Origin: Bombardia bombarda
Lineage: Eukaryota; Ascomycota; Sordariomycetes; Sordariales; Lasiosphaeriaceae
NCBI GenBank assembly: GCA_030512295.1
Contig: JAULSR010000002.1
Span: 7,812,001 to 7,876,000 of the forward strand
Length of the DNA stretch: 64,000 bases
Reading direction: 5' to 3'
Shown here piece after piece: positions 1 to 11,985 of this stretch; positions within the stretch are counted from its first letter, which is position 1; the number at the start of each line of letters is the position of its first letter. The notes beneath the pieces are model-generated. The model had not been told where the DNA came from. It made no database searches and saw only the letters and a program-made list of their open reading frames with translations. A program made the position numbers and the translations under genes.

Positions 1-57
1 AAGGCGCTAGTACCCCACGAGCTATTCCACGCTTAGGAGCGGGCTAGGCCCGTAACA
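1..57. repeat. Partial copy of a small TGTTACG/CGTAACA-ended repeat
   Basis: The first 57 bases match 11081-11137 almost base for base, with a few C/T differences, and end in CGTAACA, the reverse complement of the TGTTACG that opens the complete copy at 11056. The left part lies outside the window. It abuts eroded gypsy sequence starting at about 58, so it either interrupts or borders that element. The matching ends suggest a short LTR or miniature element; the family is not recognised. Confidence 0.6.
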
Positions 58-1649
58 CCTTTTGTACCTTTAGTTATGCTAAAGGTATGTAATTTATTAT
101 TCGAGGGTAGTAGCCATATAACGCTTCGAACGGACTTATACCGATAGTTATATATACGTTATTATTATACGCGAATTCGGCTTTAGAAAATAATAGCGCC
201 TATTGGGCTTCTTTATCGGCGAAGTATTATAAATAATACTATAAGCTTTAATACGTTCGTTTTAATTAGCTATCGGTTTATAGGTAATAGGCTATAAAAA
301 GCTTTTATTTAATTTAATAAGCTTTAAAAAGTTTTATCTTGCTAATTAATAAGGAATTTTAATCGGAGATTATATTTATTAATATACCGAATTAGTATTT
401 TATATGTTTATAAAATAATTAAGCTAGTTCGGTTATTATAATAATAATAATAATTAAAATAAAAAGCGCGACTTTTATAAATTAATTTATTATTATAAGG
501 ATAGTATTTATAATATAATTTTTATATTAATAAAGTAATAGTTTAATAATAAAATTTAAGCTAATTTTTTTAAAAAGTTAAGTAAATAACGGTAATAAAT
601 TAAGTTTATTATATAACTTATATCGGGGTTGCCAGTTATTTAAATATATTTAATATTGTTTTATATAAGCTTATATTTCCGTATTTAAGTTCTTTTAATA
701 GAATTTTCGCTTTAATAAATCTATTATTTTACAGCTTTTAAAATGCTTAGTTTTAAGGTTATTATAGTATAAGTGTACGAACTTTTTATATATTATAGGC
801 GCGGTAAAGATTATTAGTTTGCTTTTATAATAGAGAGCTTTTTCGTTATTAACGCTATTGTTTTTTAGTTTGCTTTAAACCTTAATACCTGCGTATTTTT
901 AACCCTCGAACACCTTTTTAATATAGCTTTTATATTCGAAATCCCCTTTTTAAAAAGTAATAATCGATTTATAAAACTTATATTTAAGATTTTATTTTTT
1001 AATTACTTTATTAATATAAACCTTTACCGTAACCGCGTAAGGGATTAATAGGTTGGCATTTTAAGCTTTTTACTATAGTTGCCCCTCGACCTTTTATTTT
1101 AACCGTTCCGACGAAATCGTTTATTTTAACGAGTCTATATTAACTTTTTTAATATAACGTCTTAGCTTTTTTATTAGGGTATATCTGTCCCGCTAATAGC
1201 TCTTTTTTTAAAGCTTTGTTTTATTAAATATAGTATATCTGATAACCCCGAGGGTAAAGCGTATTATAATTGAAACTTTAATTATATTTTTAATTCGAAG
1301 ACGTTAAAAAGCTTGTTTAATTCGTTTAATTGTTTGGCGGTATTTCCGGAAGTACGATTTTTTTTATACTTTTACTTTAATTTAAATTATAATTACTTTT
1401 ATAATTATTAATAATTCCGTTATTAATTATAGCTTTTTAATTAAAATAAATAATATATTATTATAAACAATCTTTTTTATTATATAATTAAATCTTTTAA
1501 AAAAAAGGTCGGCAAGGTTAGTAGCCTTAGGCTGGTATTTAATATTAAAATTAAAAAAGGATAAATAATATACTTATTTAATTAAGCGGCCTTTAAGGTC
1601 TCGAGCCGGGGCTGTAATTACCCTTTTAAATACTTTATAGTTGGTTAAA

Positions 1650-1862
1650 TGTAAGGACATCGGACATCCCCAAGCACATGCCAGTTATCCTACCAACTGT
1701 GTATATAAGCAGCGGCCCTCGCCCACCTTCCGTTGCGAGGGCCAGGTTGAAGTCTTACGCCAATACTAGTCATTGCTCGCCTTCCTAACTATCTTCATTA
1801 CTCGCCTGCCTAGTTGTCTTCATTATGACCACCTTGATCAGGCGTACCTGCCTTCTCTTACA
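1650..1862 (+). mobile_element. Solo LTR nested in the older gypsy copy
   Basis: A 213-bp LTR begins TGTAAGG and ends CTTACA and is flanked by the direct repeat TTAAA (1645-1649 and 1863-1867), a perfect 5-bp target-site duplication. The sequence on both sides belongs to the minus-strand element and becomes continuous when the LTR is taken out. There is no internal region, so this is a solo LTR, probably left by LTR-LTR recombination. It is clearly less RIP-eroded than its surroundings, which makes it younger than the host element. Confidence 0.9.
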
Positions 1863-4800
1863 TTAAAACTAAAAACCTCTAATCGGTATCGCTTAAATAA
1901 TAGCCTTAGTATTTAAAGGATTCGATAATAACGATAAGCTCCTTCTAGCTAATAGCCCACCAAAGTTTAATATCGGTAAGTTTCTTCGACTAATAAGCTA
2001 TTAAACGTTATTATAAATTAATTAATTATAAGAAAATCCTTAAAATTATTTAATTATTAACGTCCGTTTCGATTTAAATTTAACGGCTTAGTTCTTAATA
2101 AATTAAGAAATCGGTTTAGCCGAAAACCGATTTAAATTACTCGAAAACGGTATTAGCTTCTAACGGCCACCGGAAAAAGTTCACTTTTCTTTTTAATAAA
2201 GTAGTAATAAAGGCGGTAATTTTAAAATACCCGTAAATAAACCGGCGGTAAAAGTTAACGAATTTAAAAAAAATTTATATCTTTTTAATTATTTAAAGTA
2301 TAAGCTATTTTTAAATAGCTTTAATTTATTCCGGATTTATCGAAATATTTTAATAATTAATAATAAAACTTAAAAATTTAACTTAATTTTAATAAAAAAA
2401 GTATTTCAATTATTTAATAAAAAATTAAGCTTATTTAAAGCGGTCGAAAACTTTTAAAATATAATAAATATACTTTTCGCAAATAACGGAATAAATAAAG
2501 ATATTATTAAAATAAATAATATAAAATATATTTATTAAATTAACTAAAGCTTTATTAATATAAGCTTAAAAAGTAGTTAGTACGTTAATTAATTTAAACG
2601 GTATAATAATATATTCAAACTATCCATAATAAATTTTAAAAGCGGTTTTTTATTAATTAACCTTACGGACTTTAATCCGGTAATAAATATCTTTTAAATC
2701 GAACTTAATAAAAAACTAAATACTAATAAAACAGTTTATAAAGTCGTTAATTAATAATAACGGATATTAGTTTTTAATAATAATTTTATTTAATTTTTTA
2801 TAATTTACGTATAAATGTATAATTTTATTTTTTTTAAAAATAAAGATAATAAAAATACCGGCAAAATTATTACTCTTTATAATCCGGCCGTTAATAAGGT
2901 TTTCCCGGATATAAAAGGTTAATTCGTTAAACTAAGCTTAATTAAATAAATAAATATAGCTTTATAATAATATAAATCCCTTTATTAAATCGATATAATG
3001 CTCGGCTCCTTTGAAAGTGTTAGGTTCTCGAATTACTTGCTCCGAAAAGACGGTTATACGATAGGCGAGTTTTAAAGGTAAAGGTGCTAGGCCTAACTCT
3101 AGCTTTAAGCCGTCGAATATATTAATATAATTTTTTTTAAGTCCGATAATAATATTAGAAATTATAGCGGTAAAGGCGGGGGCGTTATTAAGGACGTTTT
3201 AAGCGATTTTTTTTAACGAAATTTTTAAATAACAATTTTATTCGAAAGTATTAAAAGTAATATAAAAAGTTATACTTTTAAATTTTATATTTAAGTTTTT
3301 TTATAATATTAGCGGGGACCTTTTCGGCTATTTAATTTTATAAAAAAACTAGGAAATAAAGCGGGTATTTTTATATAAATTTATAAGTTAAAAAATAAAG
3401 TAGAAAATGCTATAGTTCTTTATCTAATTATTATTAAAGTTAATAAATTATAGCAAGTTAAAACCTTTAGTTTTTAAAAAAATAAGGATATAATATACTT
3501 AATAAAACCGGTAATTTACATAATTAATTTATATCTTTATATTAATGTTAATAGCTATTATTAATAAGGTAGCTTTTTAATTACGGCGCCGGGAGTAAAT
3601 GCCGCTTTAAATAATAAAAATAAGGCTTAGCTTTACCCTTTTATAAATAGTTTAAATAAATCGATTAAAATTATTGTTTATTATCTTTTATTTCTTAAAT
3701 CGTCTTCCGAATTAAAAGGGCCGGGATATAAACTACTAGGGTTATCGTTATCTTTGATCCCGACGTTTTAAATCCGAGCGTTTGAATTTAATATAATTAT
3801 AATACGCGGGGTAATATATTAGCGTTATATATACTTTAATTTATTATAATTATAATATATAATAAGCTTTTTTATACGGGATAGCGTTTAGGTAGTTAGC
3901 GGTATATAAGGAAGGGGTCCATACGAAGGAAAGGAATCCTTTATAAATAAATCTCGGAGTTTACTACGTTAAATCCGAACTTTATTATAACGAAGTTCCG
4001 AATAAATTCCTTTTATAATACGCGGCAATTTCTAGGATTTACTAAAGCTAATAGGAGAGCCTAGCCTCTTACAGTAAGTATTTTAATTATTACCGTTTTA
4101 TAAATAAAATTTAACAAGCTAAATATATTCGCATTATTCGATATAATCCTTAACTAAAGTAACGTTAAAGATAGCTTTAATATACCGGTTATAATAAAAG
4201 TAATTAAATTTAATTTAATAATTTTAACCTATAAAAGTATTATTAATCTTTATTTTAAAAAAACGTTGGACTAATATAGCCCATTCTTAATAAAATTCTT
4301 AAAAAAATTTATTATATTAATTATATATTAATTAATTTTTATAAGCTTAGACTTTATTAGATTTATTATCGAGGTAATTCGAATTAACGTAGTTTTTAAA
4401 TTTCCGTTATATAATTTATTCGAAATTTCCGTTATAAAGCTACTTTTAATAAGCCTACTATTATTATTATATCTCGGGTTCTATTTAAGTACTAACCTAT
4501 TAAACCTAAAGCCATTAAAGTTAATTTTAACGGGTAGTATTCCTTTGTTTTACGGCTTAGATTTAATCCTCTTTATTTTAAAAGGAAGCGTTAATTTTTA
4601 ACTTATTAATTACGTAAGTAAGGGGGCGGTCGTCTTTCGGCCGAGACGGCTCTTTTTAATTATTAAAATTAATTAAAGTAACGCCGAAGTTACCGAAATT
4701 AATAAAAACGTTAGTTATAATTTATATTATTATAGCTTAAAACTATTAAATATTTATAATAAAAAGGGTAACCGGGAGTTTTAGCGTTAGTTAGGCTTTC

Positions 4801-4981
4801 GTAATTAAAGACTCTCCTTTTTCTTAATAATCGGAAGTTTGGCTATCGATATTTTTAAAGTTTTCGAAGGCGGTCTTCCGTAATAAACTAGCTTAAAAAG
4901 TGGCTCTTCCTTTCCCGCGGTTATTACCTATTATAATAACCGGCTCGATCGTTATTATATAGTATATAAAGGTTAAAGAAT

Positions 4982-5194
4982 TATAAAATAAAGCAGGTAT
5001 GTTTAATTAAGGTAGTTATAATAAAAATAACTAAGTAAGCAAGTAATAAAAATAATTAAAAAGGCGAGTAATAATTAATATTAGCGTAAGACTTTAACTT
5101 AGCCCTCGTAACGGAAGGTGGGCGAGGGCCGCTGCTTATATATATAATTGGTAGGATAATTAATATATATTTAAGGATATTTAATATTTTTATA
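4982..5194 (-). repeat. 5' LTR of the minus-strand gypsy element
   Basis: This is the reverse complement of the LTR family and aligns end to end without gaps to the 213-bp LTR at 1650-1862, allowing for G-to-A and C-to-T changes. The central block around AGCGGCCCTCGCC (antisense here) is well preserved, whereas the U3 end is heavily eroded. It lies 29 bp from the target duplication of the plus-strand element, so the two 5' LTRs sit head to head. Confidence 0.85.
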
Positions 5195-5228
5195 TTATAT
5201 GTTAAAATTAATTATCCAGGTGCTTAAG

Positions 5229-5463
5229 TGTAAGGATATCGGACATCTTTAAACATATACCAAAGCATCCCTAAGTATATGCTAGTTATCTTATCAACTA
5301 TATATATAAGTAGCGGCCCTCGCTTACTTTCCGTTACGAAAGCTAGGTTAAAGTCTTACGCTAATATTAATTATTACTCGCTTTTTTAACTATCTTTATT
5401 ATTCGCTTACTTAGTTATTTTTATTATAATTACTTTAATTAAGCGTACTTACCTTCTTTTATA
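5229..5463 (+). repeat. 5' LTR of the full-length element
   Basis: A 235-bp LTR opens TGTAAGGATATCGG and ends CTTTTATA, the eroded form of CTTACA. It has an extra block near the U3 start (around CCAAAGCATCC) that the 213-bp LTRs lack. Confidence 0.9.
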
Positions 5464-6586
5464 ATTTTTTAACCTTTATATATTATACGGTAATAATCGA
5501 GCCGGTTATTATAGTAAGTAATAACCGCGGAAAAGGAAAAGCCACTCTTTAAGTTAGCCCGTTACGGAGGATTACTTTCGAAGATTTTAAGAATATCGAT
5601 AGTTAAACTTCTAATTATTAAGAAGAAGGAAAGTCCCTAACTATAAGAGCTTAACTAACGCTGGAACTCCTAGCTACCTCTTTCATTATAAATATTTAAT
5701 AGTTCCAAGCTATAATAATATAAATTATAGCTAGCGTTTTTATTAATTTCGGTAACCTTAGCGCTACTTTAACTAATTTTAACAATTAAAAAGGGCCGTT
5801 TCGGCCGAAAAACGACCGCCCTTTTACCTATATAATTAGCAAGTTAAAAGTTAACGCCTCTTTTTAAGATAGGGAAGATTAGATTTAAATTATAAAATAA
5901 AAGAATGCTACTCGCTAAAATTAACCTTAGTAGCTTTAGGTTTAATAGGCTAGCACTTAAATAGAACCCGAGATATAATAATAATAGCGGGCCTATTAAA
6001 AGTAGCTTTATAACAGAAATTTCGAATAAGTTATATAACGGGAATTTAAAAATTACGTTAATTCGAACTATCTTAATAGTAAATTTAGCGAAGTTTAAAC
6101 TTATAAAACTAGCTAATATATAATTAATACAATAAATCTCCTTAGGAATTTTACTGGGAATAAGCTATATTAGTCCGACGCTTTTTTAAAATAAAGATCG
6201 ATAATACTTTTATAAGTCGGAACTATTAAATTAAATTCGATTATTTTTATTATAACTAGTATATTAAAGCTATCTTTAACGTTATTTTAATTAAAAACTA
6301 TACCGAATAATACGAATATATTTAACTCGTTAAATTTTATTTATAAAACAACAATAACCGAAATGCTTATTATAAAAGGTTAAGCTTTCCTATTAGCTTT
6401 AATAAATCCTAGAAATTACCGCGTATTATAAAAGAAGCTTATTTAAAACTTTGCTATAATAAAGCCCGGATTTAGCGTAGCAAATTCCGAGATTTATTTA
6501 TAAAAGACTCCTTCCTTTTGTACGAACCCTTTCTTTACGCACCACTAGCTACCTAAACGTTATTTTATACGAGAAAGCTTATTATA

Positions 6587-6628
6587 TATTATAATTATAA
6601 TAAATTAAAGCATGTATAACGCTAATAT
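6587..6628 (+). pseudogene. Gag zinc knuckle remnant
   Basis: Reading the plus strand in this frame gives the spacing of a CX2CX4HX4C retroviral-type zinc knuckle. His is intact (codon 6611-6613) and each expected Cys codon is now TAT (Tyr): 6587-6589, 6596-6598 and 6626-6628. Two stop codons lie inside the motif. TGT-to-TAT and CAA/CGA-to-stop are the changes RIP makes. In an intact element this would be the nucleic-acid-binding part of Gag. Confidence 0.65.
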
Positions 6629-7740
6629 ACTACCCCGCGTACTATAGCTACGCTAGGTTCGGACGTTTGGATTTAAAATATTAAAATTAAAAATAACAAT
6701 AACTTTAATAATTTATATTCCGGCCTTTCTAATTTGGAAGATAACTCGGGAAACGAAAAACGGCAAACGATAACTTTAATTAATTTATTTAAACCATTTA
6801 TAAAAGAGTAAAGCTAGGCTTTATTTTTATTATTTAAGGCGGCACTTACTCCCGGCGCCGCGGCTAGAAAGCTACCTCGTTAACGGTAATTATTAACGCT
6901 AATATAAAGGTATAAATTAATTATGTAAATTATTAGTTTTGCCGAATATATTATATCTCTACTTTTTTAAAAGTTAAAGGTTTTAATTTACCGTAATTTA
7001 TTAACTTTAATAATAGCCAAATAAAGAATTACGGTATTTTTTACTTTATTTTTTAACTTATAGATTTATATAGGAACGCCCACTTTATTTCTTAGTTTTT
7101 TTATAGGATTAAACGGCTAAAAAGGTCCCCGCTAATATTATAAAGAAACTTAAATATAAGATTTAAAAGTATAATTTTTTATATTATTTTTAATACTTTC
7201 AAATAAAGTCGTTATTCAAAGATCTTGCCGAAAAAAGTCGCCTAAAACGTCCTCGACAGCGCCCCCGCTTTTACTACCATAGTTTCCAACGTTATTATCA
7301 GACTTAAAAAAAGCTATATCGATATATTTAACGGCCCAAAGCTAAAGCTAGGCCTAGTACCTCTACCCTTAAAACTCGCTTACCGTACGGCCGTTTTTTC
7401 AAAATAAGCAGTTCGAGAATTTAATACTTTCGAAAGAGCCGAATATTATATCGATTTAATAGAGGGATTTATATTATTATAGGGCTATATTTATTTATTT
7501 AATTAAACTTAGTTTAACGAACTAGCTTTTTATATCTAGGAGAATTTTATTAATAATTGGATTATAAAGAGTAGTAGCTTTGTTAGTATTTTTATTATTT
7601 TTATTTTTAAAAAAAATAGGATTATACGTTTGTACGTAAATTATAAAAGGTTAAATAAGATTATTATTAAAAATTAATACCCGTTACCGTTAATTAATAA
7701 CCTTATAAACCGTTTTATTAGTGCTTAGTTTTTTATTAAA

Positions 7741-7956
7741 CTCGATTTAAAAGATGTTTATTACCGGATTAGAGTTTATAAAACTAATTAATAAAAAACC
7801 GCTTTTAAAACCCATTATAAATAGTTTGAATATATTATTATACTATTTAAATTAATTAATATACCGGCTATTTTTTAAATTTATATTAATAAAGTTTTAA
7901 TTAATTTAATAAATATATTTTATATTATTTATTTTAATAATATTTTTATTTATTCC
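7741..7956 (+). pseudogene. Reverse transcriptase remnant
   Basis: The frame starting at 7741 reads a recognisable gypsy RT core: L-D-L-K-D near the start, then K-T-A-F-K-T, F-E-Y, and a Y-x-D-D-type active-site box at 7930-7941 that now reads Y-F-N-N because both GA[C/T] codons have become AAT. A stop interrupts the stretch. The family assignment rests on motif order; the catalytic loss is read directly. Confidence 0.75.
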
Positions 7957-9699
7957 GCTATTTACGAAAAATATATCTATTATATTTTAAAGGTTTTCGA
8001 CCGTTTTAAACGAGCTTAACTTTTTATTAAATAATCGAAATGCTATTTTTATTAAAATTAAATCGAATTCCTAAGTTTTATTATTAGCTATTAAAGTATC
8101 TTAATAAACCTAAGGCGAGTTAAAGCTATTTAAAAATAGCTTATACCTTAGTTAATTAAAAAAATATAAATCTTCTTTAAGTTCATTAACTTTTACCGCC
8201 GGTTTATTTATAAGTATTTTAAAATTATTGCCCTTATTATTACTTTATTAAAAGGAAAAGCGAACTTTTTCTAATAGTTGCTAAAGGTTAATACCGCTTT
8301 CGAGCAATTTAAATTGGTTTTTAATTAAACCGACTTTTTAATTTATTAAAAATTAAACCGCCAAATCTAAATCGAAATAAACGTTAATAATTAAACGATT
8401 TTAAGGATTTTTTTATAATTAATTAATTTATAATAACGCTTAATAATTTAATAGTCGAAAAAACTTACCGATATTAAACTTTAGTAAACTATTAATTAAA
8501 AAAAGCTTATCGTTATTATCGAATCCTTTAAATATTAAGGCTATTACTTAAGTAATACCGACTAAAGGTTTTTAGTTTTAACTAATTATAAAGTATTTAA
8601 AAGGATAATCGTAGCTTTAGTTTGAGACCTTAAAGGCTATTTAGTTAGATAGGTATATCGCTTATCTTTTTTTAATTTTAATATTAAATACCGGCTTGGG
8701 GCTATTAACCTTGCCGACCCCCTTTTTAAGAAACTTAATTATATAATAAAAAAGATTATTTATAACGATATATTATTTACTTTAATTAAAAAGCTATAGT
8801 TAATAACGGAATTATTAATAACTATAAAAATAATTATAGCTTAAATTAAAGTAAAAATATAAAAGAAATCGTATTTCCGGAAATACCGCCGAGCGGTTAA
8901 ACGAATTAAATAAGCTTTTTAACGTTTTTAAGTTAAAGATATGGCTAGGGTTTCGGCTATGATACGCTTTGCCTTCGGGGCTGCCGGACGTACTACGTTT
9001 AATAAAACAAAGCTTCGAAAAAGGAGTTATTAATAGGACGGATATACCCCGATAGAGGGGCTGGGACGCCGTATTAAAAAAGCTAGTATAGACTTATTAA
9101 AATAAACGATCTCGCTAAAGCGGTTAAAATAAAGGGTCGAAGGGTAACTATAATAAGAAACTTAGGGTGCCGACCTATTAATCCCTTACACGGTTGCGGC
9201 AAAAGTTTACGCCGGTAAGGTAGTTAAGGAATAGGATCCTAGGCATAGGTTTTATAAGTCGATTATTACCTTCTAAAAAGGGGATTTCGAATATAAAAGC
9301 TGTATTAAGGAGGTGCTCGAGGGTTAAAAATACGTAGGTATTAAAGCTTAAAGCAAGCTAGGAAACAATAGCGTTAATAACGAAAAAACTTTTCGTTATA
9401 AAGGTAAATTAATAATTTTTGCCGCGCCCGTAATATATAAAAAGTTTGTACGCTTATATTATAATAACCCTAAAGCTAGGCATTTTAAAAGCCGTAAAAT
9501 AGTGGATTTATTAAAGCGAAGATTTTATTAGAAAAACTTAAATATAGAAGTATAAGTTTATATAAAACAATATTAAATATACTTAAGTAACCGGTAACTT
9601 TAATATAAGCCGTATAATAGATTTAATTTACTACCGTTATTTATTTAACCGTTTAAAAAATTAGTTTAAACTTTATTACTAAGCTATTACTTTATTAAT

Positions 9700-10420
9700 A
9701 TAAGGATTATATTATAAATGTTATTCTTATAATAGTAAATCGGTTTATAAAAGTCGCGCTTTTTATCTTAATTATTATTACCGTTATAATAGCCGAACTA
9801 GCCCAACTGCTTTATAAGTATGTGGAGTGCCGATTCGGCACGCCGATAAGTATAGTCTCCGACCGAGATTCTTTATTAACTAGTAAGTTTTAGGTAAAAC
9901 TTTCTAAAGCCCGCCAAGTTAAGCAGAGGCTTTCTACGGCCTACTACCCGCAGACTGATAGCTAGTTAAAACGAACGTACTAAAGCTTATAGCATTATTT
10001 ATGGTGCTTTGCCGATGAAGAGGCCTAGTGGGCGCCACTGCTTTCTAAAGCCGAGTTCGCGTATAATAATAGTATACATATAACTATCGGTACAAGTCCG
10101 TTCGAAGCGTGCTACTACCCTCGAATGGCAGATTACGTACCTTCGGCACAGCTGAAGGTGTAAGGGGTTTATAAACGGTTAAGCAAGCTAACCCACCTAA
10201 GGGAAAAGATGTACTACTATTGGCAAAAGGCCGTAGACTCGTAGAAAGAGTATTACGACGTATAGCACTAATGGATCGAGTTTAAAGTAAAAGAAACAGT
10301 TGGACTCTCTATATAAAACTTCCGCTTTAAAACCGGAAAGAAGCTAGTATTAAGATTTATCCCGGTTAAAGTTACCGAAAAGATCGGTATGTAAGTATAT
10401 AGGATCCAGCTACCGGTTAA
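9700..10420 (+). pseudogene. Integrase core and C-terminal remnant
   Basis: Plus-strand frames contain a D-R/N-R-F-x-K-type start, then the I-V-S-D-R-D-S box typical of the gypsy integrase second catalytic Asp (about 9848-9880), and further right the same C-terminal integrase sequence that is readable in the fragment at 12597-13037. Stops interrupt all frames. Confidence 0.65.
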
Positions 10421-10754
10421 ATATGCCCGATTTTATAACGTTTTTCCTATTTTTTTATTAAAGAAGTGGTTAGTGGCTAAGGGATAAAAAGTATTACTAT
10501 TATTAAAATTAGTCGAAGGAGAAAAAGAGTAGGAAGTGGAAGATATTATGGAGCATAAGGATAAGGGAGAGCAAAGAAGGTTCTTAATTAAATAGGTAAG
10601 ATAGCTCGTTGAGTACAACACTTAGGAACCTAGGGAACATTTAGCTAACGCATAAAAGGTATTTTAAAGATACGAGAAGAAAGTAAAACAAAGGTATAGA
10701 AAGTAGAACGATTAAAAGATAAAAGCTAGAAATCGACGAAGACGTTAACCTACG

Positions 10755-10768
10755 GGGGGGGGATAATT
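10755..10768 (+). other. Polypurine tract before the 3' LTR
   Basis: A G-run followed by ATAAT lies directly before the TGTAAGG start of the 3' LTR. The same tract is present in reverse complement (C-run at 12231-12239) beside the LTR at 11986-12225. The position is that of the plus-strand primer of LTR retrotransposons. Confidence 0.7.
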
Positions 10769-11002
10769 GTAAGGATATCGGACATCCCTAAACACATGCT
10801 AAAGCATCCCTAAGCACATGCTAGTTATCTTACTAACTATGTATATAAGTAGCGGCCCTCGCCCACCTTCCGTTACGAGGGCTAGGTTAAAGTTTTACGC
10901 TAATATTAGTCATTACTCGCTTTCCTAACTATTTTCATTGCTCGCTTACCTAGTTATCTTCATTATAACCACCTTGATCAAGCGTACTTACCTTCTCTTA
11001 CA
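10769..11002 (+). repeat. 3' LTR of the full-length element
   Basis: A 234-bp LTR with intact TGTAAGG start and CTTACA end. It is very similar to the 5' LTR but less eroded at its right end. Confidence 0.92.
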
Positions 11003-11055
11003 TTAAGCTAAGGTTTTATCTTTAAAAAAGCTAACTAAGGTATTAACTAAGATGC

Positions 11056-11137
11056 TGTTACGTGTTAGTGCCTTGGCGCTAAGGCGCTAGTACCTCACGA
11101 GCTATTCCACGCCTAGGAGCGGGCTAGGCCCGTAATA
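11056..11137. repeat. 82-bp repeat with TGTTACG/CGTAATA ends
   Basis: This starts TGTTACG and ends CGTAATA (CGTAACA in the copy at window position 51-57, so one C-to-T change). The inner sequence is GC-rich and shared with positions 1-57. Short inverted termini of this kind fit a small LTR or a non-autonomous element. No target duplication was visible (GATGC on the left, AAGAG on the right). Confidence 0.55.
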
Positions 11138-11339
11138 AAGAGACCTTTTTATAATATATATTTAATTTAGATACGCGAGGATTTCCGCCTCGGATTAACG
11201 ATATGTAAGATATAGCCGATCTTTTTCGTAAAATATATAGCGCGGAGCTAATTAGTAAGTAATAGCTATATAACTTTATATAACGCCGCTCCGAGCTTAA
11301 AACGCGTTTTTTATATATATACGACTTTTAAAGGGCTTT
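11138..11339. other. AT-rich eroded sequence, unassigned
   Basis: There is no open frame and no similarity to the gypsy family that I could see. The base composition matches the RIP-eroded block. Confidence 0.4.
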
Positions 11340-11581
11340 TATAAGGATATCCCTAAGGACATCCCCAAGGACACCCCCAAGGATATCCCTAAGGACATGC
11401 CAGTTATCCCACCATCTTTATATATAAGTAGCGGCCCTCGCCCACCTCTAGTTACGAGGGCTAAGTTAAAGTCTTACATTAATACTAGTCATTGCTCGCC
11501 TTCTTAATTATCTTCATTACTCGCCTACCCAATTATCTTTATTATAACCACTTTAATTAGGCGTACCTACCTTCTCTTACA
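11340..11581 (+). mobile_element. LTR of the same gypsy family, isolated
   Basis: A 242-bp LTR starts TATAAGG (eroded TGTAAGG) and ends CTTACA. Its U3 carries several tandem copies of a 12-mer resembling AAGGACATCCCC, which explains its greater length. Gypsy internal sequence does not follow it, so it is a solo or truncated LTR. The five bases on either side (GCTTT and CCTCT) are not a clear duplication. Confidence 0.8.
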
Positions 11582-11985
11582 CCTCTATTAGAAAAATAGG
11601 TCCTTTTGTTAACGTAATTTTAAAGTTTACCTTATTTTCTAAAATTTACCCCGTTTTTTTTTATTAATTATTTAAATTTATTGTTTTTAATAATCCGCCT
11701 TCTTTTTAAGTTAAGGCGAGGGGTTATATTTTAAATGTTTATTATAAAATTTACATATAAAATTAAATACTTTATTATTATTATTATTAAGTTATAACTT
11801 TAAGTCGTTCCGTAGTTATTAAGTTAATTTATTATGATTTTTTTATTTAATAAAGTATTATTAACGCCCGTTTTACGTTTTATTATAATCGAGGATATTT
11901 TTATATTTCTAGCGGTATTTTTATTATTTATTAATATAAAATATAATTTTTTTATTATTTATTTATACGTTTTTTTTATATATTT
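11582..11985. other. AT-rich eroded sequence between two LTRs
   Basis: About 400 bp of very AT-rich sequence with no open frame and no recognised element. Composition suggests a RIP-eroded remnant of another repeat. Confidence 0.4.

Larger units (their letters stand above)
58..5194 (-). mobile_element. RIP-eroded Ty3/gypsy element, minus strand, 3' end missing
   Basis: Reverse-complement similarity to the plus-strand element at 5229-11002 runs through the whole interval. Its 5' LTR is at 4982-5194, followed leftwards by the gag and pol remnants, and it ends at about 58 within the integrase C-terminal region. It is extremely AT-rich, with C-to-T and G-to-A changes and stop codons in every frame, so it codes for nothing. 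A solo LTR of the same family (1650-1862) has been inserted into it. The 3' LTR is absent or lies beyond the left edge of the window. Confidence 0.85.
5224..11007 (+). mobile_element. Full-length Ty3/gypsy (chromovirus-type) retrotransposon, RIP-inactivated
   Basis: Two LTRs (5229-5463 and 10769-11002) enclose a 5.3-kb interior, and the whole is flanked by the 5-bp duplication TTAAG (5224-5228 and 11003-11007). The interior shows in order an eroded gag zinc knuckle, reverse transcriptase, integrase and a 3' region that corresponds to the chromodomain part of the fragment at 11986-13039. A polypurine tract (G-run then ATAAT, about 10755-10768) precedes the 3' LTR. Every reading frame is closed by C-to-T/G-to-A stops, so it is dead. 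No tRNA-matched primer site was evident after the 5' LTR. Confidence 0.93.
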
